Part shown: positions 58,516 to 64,000 of the stretch, one piece after another | Position numbering within the stretch: position 1 is the first letter of the stretch | How the letters are laid out: every line of letters starts with the position of its first letter | Assembly (NCBI RefSeq): GCF_000691805.2 | Contig: NZ_DF820484.1 | Span: 62,001 to 126,000, forward strand | Length of the DNA stretch: 64,000 bases | From: Weissella oryzae SG25 | GTDB lineage: Bacteria; Bacillota; Bacilli; Lactobacillales; Lactobacillaceae | Direction of reading: 5' to 3' | Translations under genes and position numbers: made by a program | Notes under the pieces: generated by a model | Told to the model about the DNA's origin: nothing | Database searches by the model: none | Seen by the model: only the letters and a program-made list of their open reading frames with translations

Positions 58516-58591
58516 TGTTTTTATATCTAGCTTTTCAAAAAAAAGTGTTTAAATATTGGAGAAGTCAATAAATTTAAAGGTAGGTAAGCTT

Positions 58592-59155
58592 ATGCTGCTA
58601 TTTAGTGAACGTCAGCTATTAATAATTGATGCTTATTTTGTCTGTATCCAAGAATGCGGCGTAAGCAAAACTATTACTATGCAAATGATTGCCGATAAAG
58701 TTGGTATCCGTCGACAAAACATCTATAAAAAACACTTTCCAAATCTTGCGGCCATCACACGTGCAAGCTACGAAATGGTCGATTTTTATATTAATCGCCA
58801 ATTACAAGACTACCAGCCGAGAAAAGATGGTAGTTTAGTTGATTACTTTGCCCAGACTGTTTTACCTTTAATTTGGGCACAACGTTACTACTTAAAAATT
58901 TTATATACAAGTCCTAGCAACAATGATTGGATTAACTATCTAAGTAACCGCTATACCCCATTAATTCAAGCTCACTTAACTAACCAGAGTCAATCCCATG
59001 GTTTGTCTAGTCGGTTTTTAGCCGTGTTAATTGAAAAGCAAATTAATAGTGTTATTGCAACTTGGCTAACTGCCACCGAACCAGAGCCGGTTTCTCTGTT
59101 TGAAAAAAGGTTCCTTTTTTTAATGCACACACCAATTACTGCTCTAATTAAATAA
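58592..59155 (+). CDS. TetR-family transcriptional regulator
   Basis: This 187-residue regulator has the N-terminal HTH (SKTITMQMIADKVGIRRQNIYKKHFPN) and a divergent ligand domain. I prefer the ATG at 58592 with AAAGGTAGG upstream; a TTG at 58556 would add 12 residues. It is divergent from the surface-protein gene, separated by about 280 bp containing several palindromes. It may regulate itself and the surface-protein gene. Confidence 0.85.
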   Translation: MLLFSERQLLIIDAYFVCIQECGVSKTITMQMIADKVGIRRQNIYKKHFPNLAAITRASYEMVDFYINRQLQDYQPRKDGSLVDYFAQTVLPLIWAQRYYLKILYTSPSNNDWINYLSNRYTPLIQAHLTNQSQSHGLSSRFLAVLIEKQINSVIATWLTATEPEPVSLFEKRFLFLMHTPITALIK

Positions 59156-59218
59156 GGTCAATGCTGAGTCACTTACCCTAATTGAAAAAGATACATGAAA
59201 AAATAAAATGTTTAATTG

Positions 59219-59265
59219 CTAATAAAAGAGGTGAAACTCATTTAGAATTTCACCTCTTTTATTAG
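59219..59265. terminator. Bidirectional terminator between tetR and copB
   Basis: CTAATAAAAGAGGTGAAA and its perfect complement (18 bp) with an 11-nt loop, with A- and T-rich flanks on both strands. Confidence 0.9.
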
Positions 59266-59271
59266 CTTAAC

Positions 59272-61329
59272 TTATTTATCATATCGTAAGGTCATTGCAT
59301 TAATTGCAACAATCACTGTTGATATACTCATCAAAATTGCTGCAACGAGTGGAGCAATATATATATGGAATGTAGGATAAAGAACTCCTGCAGCCAAGGG
59401 AATTGCAATAATATTATATCCGGCTCCAAACCAGAGGTTCTCTTTCATCTTACGATTACTCTTATGTGCAATCAATAAGAGATCAAGTACATCACTAGGA
59501 TTTGAATTAACCAAAACAACATCAGCTGAATTTATTGCCACCGAGGTACCTGCCCCAATTGCAATCCCTAAGTCAGCAGTCGCTAATGCAGGCGAATCAT
59601 TAACTCCATCTCCGATAAATAGAACCGCACCTTGCTCTTGATACTTTTTTACAATTGTCGCTTTATCGGCTGGCTTTAATTCTGCTTGAAAGGCTTCAAT
59701 CCCCAAACTAGCTGAAATTTTTGCTGCAGTTGCTTGATTGTCACCTGTCAGCATAACAGGCGTAATTCCTTGTGCAATCAAACCTTTCACAAAGGCAACT
59801 GCATCTGATCTAAGTGAATCACCCAAAATAACATAACCTAAAACTTGATTATCAAGTAGCAAAAAACTTACTGTTAAGCCCTGCTTAAGAGCAGCTGCTA
59901 CTTTAGTTTGATCAAAAGCTAATTGATGGTCATATAAATACTTTGCATTGACAATTGAATATTTCTGTCCAGCAATCTGCCCAGTTAAACCAATACCTGG
60001 TATATTTTGCACTTCAGTTGCAGGTAAAATTTTACCATCAGCAGCCTTTAAAATGGCTTGTGCAATCGGATGGGTTGATTGTGTTTCTAACGCAGCCATC
60101 ATTTGTAATACATCAACATCAGTTGCTGATAACTTTACGACATCTCTAACTACGAACTTTCCGTCTGTTAAGGTACCTGTTTTATCCATTAGTGCATACT
60201 TAATTGCATCGATTTTTTCAAGACTAGTTCGATTTTGAATTAATAAGCCATTTTTTGCCGAAATATTTGTTAGACGGGCCACAATTAATGGTACGGCCAA
60301 TCCCAAAGCATGCGGACAAGCAATCACAAAGACAGACACTGCTAACAATAATGCGAAACTAAAGTTCGTCGTAACTGACCAAAAAATGAAAGCTAAAATT
60401 CCAACAATCAAAGCTGCATAAAACAAGTAACCGGCAACTCGATCAGCTAAATTTTCTGCGGCTGACTTTTGATTTTGCGCTTTAGCAACCAAGGCTGCTA
60501 CCTGCGCCAAAAATGAATCTGCACCTACATTTTTTACTTTCATTGTAAATGGTGTATTTTGATTTAATGAGCCACCAAATACCTGGTCGCCAATTGCTTT
60601 TTTCACTGCTCGTGATTCACCAGTAATCATTGATTCATCGACTAGTGTAGCACTTAAAACACTTCCATCAGCTGGTATTCGTTCATTCTCTTTAACCACA
60701 ACGACATCATCAATCTTTAACATGGCAATTGGTACATCTTGGCCATTCTCCAAGTGTGCCATTTTAGGTACCAAGGTTGCCAAATCACTAACTGCATCCC
60801 CAGCCCGCATAATTGCATTCATTTCAATGATATGACCAATTAACATGATTACAATCAATGTTGCCAGCTCAAACCAAAAACTCATTGCCTGACCACCAAA
60901 ATAGACAATAAAAGTTGCGTAAACTGAATATACATAAGCAACTGTAATTCCCAATGTAATCAACATCATCATCGCAGGCTTACGACTCTTAAATTCACCA
61001 CGAGCACCACTGAAAAATGGACTGCCTCCATAAAAAAATATTACTGTTCCAAGGGCTAAAGCCAGCCAACTACTACCTGTAAAATGTAGTAGTGTATAGC
61101 CACCAACTGGTGAAATCAACAATAATGGTATCATCAAGACAATACTAACCCATAATTTTTTCTTCATATCACCCATATTCATCATATGGCCACCATGGTT
61201 CATCATCTGCATATGGTTCATCTCACCATGTTGCATATCATTCATTCCCATATGGTTCATCTCACCATGTTGCATATCATTCATTCCCATATGGTTCATC
61301 TCACCATGTTGCATATCATTCTTAACCAT
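59272..61329 (-). CDS. copB: CopB-type copper-exporting P-type ATPase
   Basis: This 685-residue P1B-3-type ATPase likely exports copper or silver. It has a Met/His-rich N-terminus built from three 13-residue repeats (N-D-M-Q-H-G-E-M-N-H-M-G/Q-M) instead of an HMA domain. The transmembrane metal motif is CPH (ACPHALGLAVP), the CopB signature rather than CPC of CopA. TGES, DKTGT, the HP motif (THPIAQA) and GDGVNDSP are intact. A cop box precedes it, and copY is the likely regulator. Confidence 0.93.
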   Translation of the reverse strand: MVKNDMQHGEMNHMGMNDMQHGEMNHMGMNDMQHGEMNHMQMMNHGGHMMNMGDMKKKLWVSIVLMIPLLLISPVGGYTLLHFTGSSWLALALGTVIFFYGGSPFFSGARGEFKSRKPAMMMLITLGITVAYVYSVYATFIVYFGGQAMSFWFELATLIVIMLIGHIIEMNAIMRAGDAVSDLATLVPKMAHLENGQDVPIAMLKIDDVVVVKENERIPADGSVLSATLVDESMITGESRAVKKAIGDQVFGGSLNQNTPFTMKVKNVGADSFLAQVAALVAKAQNQKSAAENLADRVAGYLFYAALIVGILAFIFWSVTTNFSFALLLAVSVFVIACPHALGLAVPLIVARLTNISAKNGLLIQNRTSLEKIDAIKYALMDKTGTLTDGKFVVRDVVKLSATDVDVLQMMAALETQSTHPIAQAILKAADGKILPATEVQNIPGIGLTGQIAGQKYSIVNAKYLYDHQLAFDQTKVAAALKQGLTVSFLLLDNQVLGYVILGDSLRSDAVAFVKGLIAQGITPVMLTGDNQATAAKISASLGIEAFQAELKPADKATIVKKYQEQGAVLFIGDGVNDSPALATADLGIAIGAGTSVAINSADVVLVNSNPSDVLDLLLIAHKSNRKMKENLWFGAGYNIIAIPLAAGVLYPTFHIYIAPLVAAILMSISTVIVAINAMTLRYDK
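61210..61321 (-). repeat. 39-bp tandem repeats encoding the CopB N-terminus
   Basis: Three units with the period 39 bp start at 61210, 61249 and 61288; the last is partial. They encode the Met/His-rich 13-residue repeats of CopB and look nearly identical at DNA level, so copy number may vary between strains. Confidence 0.9.
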
Positions 61330-61346
61330 AATCTCCCCTACTCGTC

Positions 61347-61356
61347 TACATTTGTA
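61347..61356. promoter_or_regulatory. cop box upstream of copB
   Basis: TACATTTGTA fits TACAnnTGTA perfectly. It lies just downstream of the start region expected from the promoter at 61369-61397. Confidence 0.85.
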
Positions 61357-61368
61357 ATCATTAACTAA

Positions 61369-61397
61369 AGTCTATGCCTAACTTTTTCATTGGTCAA
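61369..61397 (-). promoter_or_regulatory. Promoter of copB
   Basis: -35 TTGACC at 61397-61392, 17-bp spacer, -10 TAGACT at 61374-61369. Confidence 0.65.
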
Positions 61398-61410
61398 GAT
61401 ACTCAATCAA

Positions 61411-61446
61411 CCAAAATAACCGTCTCAAACCACTGGGACGGTTATT
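61411..61446 (-). terminator. Terminator of manA
   Basis: AATAACCGTC with GACGGTTATT (10 bp), followed by TTTT on the minus strand. Confidence 0.7.
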
Positions 61447-61454
61447 TAAATTAA

Positions 61455-62420
61455 TTACTTTGCTGCAAAACCAGGGGTGGCAGCAATTAAAGTTGCCTGA
61501 CCATTTAGTTGCCAGTCAGTCACATCTGCAGGTAATACAAAAGCAGTTCCACCAGTTAATTGATATTGCTTACCATCAATCACCAACTCTGCACTGCCAT
61601 CTATTACCGTAACTAAAGTATATGGTGCTTCCTTTTGTAGGATTGCCTGGCCAGACAATTCCCATTTAAAAACATTAAAATATGGTGCAGTAACTAAAGT
61701 TGTAATCGTTATTCCGGTAATTTCTTTAATTGTTTGTTTTGGCTTTTCTGCTTGAAACGGAACCGTTGTCACAGCTTTGGCATCAGTTAAGTGCAATTCT
61801 CTTAACTGACCAGTTTTCACATCACGTCGGTCAAAGTCGTAAACTCGGTAGGTTACATCTGATGACTGCTGCGTTTCTAAGACAAAAGTTCCCGCCCCCA
61901 AGGCGTGCAATGTACCGGCTGGAACGTAGAAAAAATCACCGGCTTTAACTGGTACCTTTTGTAATAACTGCTCCCAATTACTGGTATCGACGAGCTGATC
62001 AAATTCAGCTTTAGTCTGTGCCTTATGTCCATAATAAATTTCAGCTCCCGGCGCAGCATCTACCACATACCAAGACTCTGTTTTTCCCAATTCATTCTGG
62101 TGCTCAGCTGCATATTCATCATCAGGATGAACCTGTACTGACAAATCTTGATGTGCGTCTAGCAACTTAACTAACAGCGGAAATGGACGATCAACATCCG
62201 CATTTTCAAACAATGCTGGTTCTTGTCGCCATAGTTGGGCTAAACTCATGCCAGCAAATCGCCCATTCTTAATTTTTTCAACCCCATTCTGATGTCCAGA
62301 TACCATCCAAGCCTCACCGGTTTTTTCACTAGGTAAACTAAAATTATACCGGTCATGTAAAGTCGTACCACCCCATATTTTTTGATGAAAAACTGGCTCT
62401 AATATCAATGGTTCACTCAT
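61455..62420 (-). CDS. manA: Mannose-6-phosphate isomerase, class I
   Basis: ManA interconverts mannose-6-P and fructose-6-P. The 321-residue cupin enzyme has the zinc site (VQVHPDDEYAAEH) and the FFYVPAGTLHALGAG motif. The ATG at 62420 with GGAGGG 6 bp upstream was chosen over one at 62459. A cre-like site (62432-62447) lies between its promoter and the start, suggesting catabolite control. Confidence 0.94.
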   Translation of the reverse strand: MSEPLILEPVFHQKIWGGTTLHDRYNFSLPSEKTGEAWMVSGHQNGVEKIKNGRFAGMSLAQLWRQEPALFENADVDRPFPLLVKLLDAHQDLSVQVHPDDEYAAEHQNELGKTESWYVVDAAPGAEIYYGHKAQTKAEFDQLVDTSNWEQLLQKVPVKAGDFFYVPAGTLHALGAGTFVLETQQSSDVTYRVYDFDRRDVKTGQLRELHLTDAKAVTTVPFQAEKPKQTIKEITGITITTLVTAPYFNVFKWELSGQAILQKEAPYTLVTVIDGSAELVIDGKQYQLTGGTAFVLPADVTDWQLNGQATLIAATPGFAAK

Positions 62421-62431
62421 TTCTACCCTCC

Positions 62432-62447
62432 AAGTAAGCGTTTGCTT
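62432..62447 (-). promoter_or_regulatory. cre-like site before manA
   Basis: The minus strand reads AAGCAAACGCTTACTT, matching 14 of 16 positions of the CcpA cre consensus including the central CG. It is downstream of the promoter, so CcpA binding would block transcription. Confidence 0.5.
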
Positions 62448-62449
62448 TA

Positions 62450-62477
62450 ATTTTAACAAAATTTGTAAAACTTACAA
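62450..62477 (-). promoter_or_regulatory. Promoter of manA
   Basis: -35 TTGTAA at 62477-62472, 16-bp spacer, extended -10 (TGT)TAAAAT at 62455-62450. Confidence 0.5.
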
Positions 62478-62496
62478 AAGTTATTGACTATACCAA

Positions 62497-62536
62497 AATA
62501 GGTAGGCATTAAATCATCAATCAATGCCTACCTATT
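62497..62536 (-). terminator. Terminator of the MucBP/SH3 gene
   Basis: AATAGGTAGGCATT with its complement (14 bp, perfect), with a short T-run on the minus strand. Confidence 0.75.
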
Positions 62537-62573
62537 CTTTACATATTTAATTTTAAGCTAAACCAATTTAAAA

Positions 62574-63293
62574 CTATTCTTCTTGGAATTTTAAATAAAT
62601 TCCATTAATCCAACCAGCCGGCTTTAAGTGATACCAATTAACGCCTGACGGATCCTCCATTACCTCAGACACTTCAACTAAACGACCATTAGGCAACATT
62701 GCCATCTCACGCCCATAAGGTTGATAGTAAACTGAAACTGCACTATTTGCTACGTAATCGATATTTGCCATTGCCTTCAACGGTTTAGTTGGCCATTTGT
62801 TAAGAGCTACATCTCCTTGAGTACTCAACAATGCCTCATTTGGACTATCGACTAATTTAATATTATTTCGTGCATACATAATCCAACGTGAGTCTGCTAG
62901 CTGATACCAAAATTTACCATTTTTGGTTGCAACTCTAGTAGTTACCTTCCAAGTTGAGTTTTCCCGCATTACATCGACCGGTTCTTCACCAGTGATTGTT
63001 GCGTAGATGGGCGTATCCTTCATCACAATAATATATTTATTAGTCAAGACCTCAGTTTCAGCCCAATTAGCCTTACGATAATAGAAGGTAATTGTGTGCA
63101 TCGTTTCATCGAAAATACCATTAACTTCGCCCTCAGTTCGTGTCAATTGATAGTTTTCAATCTGATCCGCCTTAATTGAAAAAATCGATCCTAATCCGCC
63201 TTCAACTATTTTTGGAGGTTGAATGGTTGCCTTTGTATCTGAATCCTTATAGTAGACCCAAATAGGTGTCCCCATAATATCATATTCAGCCAT
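62574..63293 (-). CDS. MucBP and SH3-like domain protein without signal peptide
   Basis: This 239-residue protein has an N-terminal MucBP-like domain (about 28-93, GSIFSIKADQIENYQLTRTEGEVNGIF...TITFYYRK). SH3b-like modules follow at about 105-150 and 185-236, the last with W-Y-H-L-K-P-A-G-W-I-N-G-I-Y. There is no signal peptide, transmembrane helix or anchor, which is odd for domains that normally face the cell surface. Function unknown; possibly a moonlighting, co-exported or lysis-released binding protein. Confidence 0.75.
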   Translation of the reverse strand: MAEYDIMGTPIWVYYKDSDTKATIQPPKIVEGGLGSIFSIKADQIENYQLTRTEGEVNGIFDETMHTITFYYRKANWAETEVLTNKYIIVMKDTPIYATITGEEPVDVMRENSTWKVTTRVATKNGKFWYQLADSRWIMYARNNIKLVDSPNEALLSTQGDVALNKWPTKPLKAMANIDYVANSAVSVYYQPYGREMAMLPNGRLVEVSEVMEDPSGVNWYHLKPAGWINGIYLKFQEE

Positions 63294-63443
63294 GTTTATA
63301 CCGCCTTTATCTGAAACATCCTATTTATGATTTTACCATAGTAAATAAAATAAACCTGTATTAGAACCAGCCTTTACAAATTTGTTACTTAATTGTCTAT
63401 TTTTACTCTACCGCACTTTTATGAATATTTTTATCCAAATCTA

Positions 63444-63484
63444 TAAAAAAACTGAAAGTATTAGTCTAATCTAACACTTCCAGT
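63444..63484 (-). terminator. Terminator of the ABC exporter
   Basis: ACTGGAAGTGTTAG with CTAATACTTTCAGT (14 bp with G-U pairs), followed by TTTTTTT on the minus strand. Confidence 0.85.
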
Positions 63485-63519
63485 CTTCTATATTATTAAC
63501 AAGGTTTTATTTAGTTAGC

Positions 63520-64000
63520 TTATTCAAAAACCATTTGGTTATTGTATAGTTCTGCATAGAAACCATTTTCTGCTAACAATTCATGATGGCTACCTTGTTC
63601 GATAACCTTTCCGTCCCGTAACACAACAATCATGTCAGCATTCAAAATTGTCTTAAGTCGATGCGCAATCACAAAGCTTGTCCGACCTGCAATCACATTA
63701 TCCATAGCCTTTTGAATTTTTGCCTCAGTGACTGTATCCACGTTTGAAGTTGCTTCATCCAAAATTAACAAATCTGGATTTGTTAGAATTGTCCGTGCAA
63801 TTGAAATCAATTGTTTCTGCCCAGTTGAGAAGACTGAATTTTCATCAGACACCTTAGTATCATAACCATCTTCTAGACTCATAATAAAGTCATGAATATT
63901 GGCTTGCTTCGTTGCCGCAGTTACTTCTTCATCCGTTGCATCCGGCTTTCCATAAACTACATTATCTCGAATCGTTCCAGTAAAGAGCGTTGAGTCTTGC
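63520..64000 (-). CDS. ABC exporter, C-terminal part of ATPase domain (cut by window edge)
   Basis: The frame continues past the right edge with no start, so this is the last 160 residues or so of a fused membrane-ATPase exporter of the MsbA/LmrA type. Visible are the Q-loop ([10 protein letters not shown]), signature [13 protein letters not shown] (a variant of LSGGQ), Walker [13 protein letters not shown] and the H-loop VIAHRL. It ends in a strong terminator. Substrate cannot be inferred. Confidence 0.9.
   Translation of the reverse strand, partial: QDSTLFTGTIRDNVVYGKPDATDEEVTAATKQANIHDFIMSLEDGYDTKVSDENSVFSTGQKQLISIARTILTNPDLLILDEATSNVDTVTEAKIQKAMDNVIAGRTSFVIAHRLKTILNADMIVVLRDGKVIEQGSHHELLAENGFYAELYNNQMVFE

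Noticed and set aside
61186..61368. Repeated segments at 61210-61321 considered as a CRISPR array
   Set aside because: The repeats are directly adjacent 39-bp units with no spacers and encode in-frame CopB residues.

Overview
The window looks like chromosome from a low-to-moderate G+C Gram-positive lactic acid bacterium of the family Lactobacillaceae. The evidence is gene order and regulatory RNAs: ctsR-clpC-rpoB-rpoC with a Lacto-rpoB-type leader, tadA-ffs-dnaX-ybaB-recR-yaaL-tmk-yaaQ-holB-rsmI, tdk-prfA-prmC-tsaC-glyA-upp, a PyrR-type attenuator before a uracil permease, and murT-gatD. A Weissella/Leuconostoc-side placement is my guess; I could not test it. Most genes are on the minus strand. 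Both window edges cut a gene: tsaD on the left and an ABC exporter on the right.

Region by region: 1-1760 is a t6A/ribosomal acetylation operon (tsaB, two rimI paralogues, tsaD start). 1923-2915 is galE with its own promoter and terminator. 3002-9670 is the DNA-replication/repair and c-di-AMP-receptor operon, followed upstream by the SRP RNA and tadA. 11149-13541 carries a LOG-family gene, a Doc/AbrB toxin-antitoxin pair lying between two nearly identical terminators, and a membrane-anchored hydrolase. 13646-17714 has pepF, an orphan two-gene unit (XRE regulator plus Rossmann-like protein) and rlmA. 17814-22394 is a ppx-ppk-ppx polyphosphate cluster. 22552-33158 is rpoC, rpoB, clpC and ctsR. 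Three tRNA genes, cls, serS and a deoxynucleoside kinase follow. 37385-38064 is a frameshifted class A sortase. 38290-44960 is the complete F1Fo ATP synthase operon with two tandem atpE genes. 45325-46800 is a uracil permease with its leader; then comes a frameshifted NAD(P)-binding gene. 47523-53209 is upp-glyA-tsaC-prmC-prfA-tdk, and 53375-55437 is gatD-murT.

The last 8 kb is more accessory. copY and copB are separated by a large secreted BspA/LRR-like surface protein and a TetR regulator, and both cop genes carry a perfect TACAnnTGTA copper box. manA, a MucBP/SH3 protein without a signal peptide, and the ABC exporter end the window.

Functional links: tsaB, tsaD and tsaC together serve t6A tRNA modification. 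RimI acts on the ribosome, while PrmC modifies PrfA. Upp and the PyrR-controlled permease salvage uracil; tdk, dnk and tmk feed dNTP pools. CtsR controls clpC. MurT/GatD amidates lipid II. The least conventional items are the duplicated c-subunit with an altered polar loop, the MurT lacking its zinc-ribbon cysteines, the broken sortase beside a surface protein with a non-canonical sorting-like motif, and the repeat-flanked toxin-antitoxin module. I did not find a clear new defence or biosynthetic system, nor any insertion sequence, prophage or CRISPR array.
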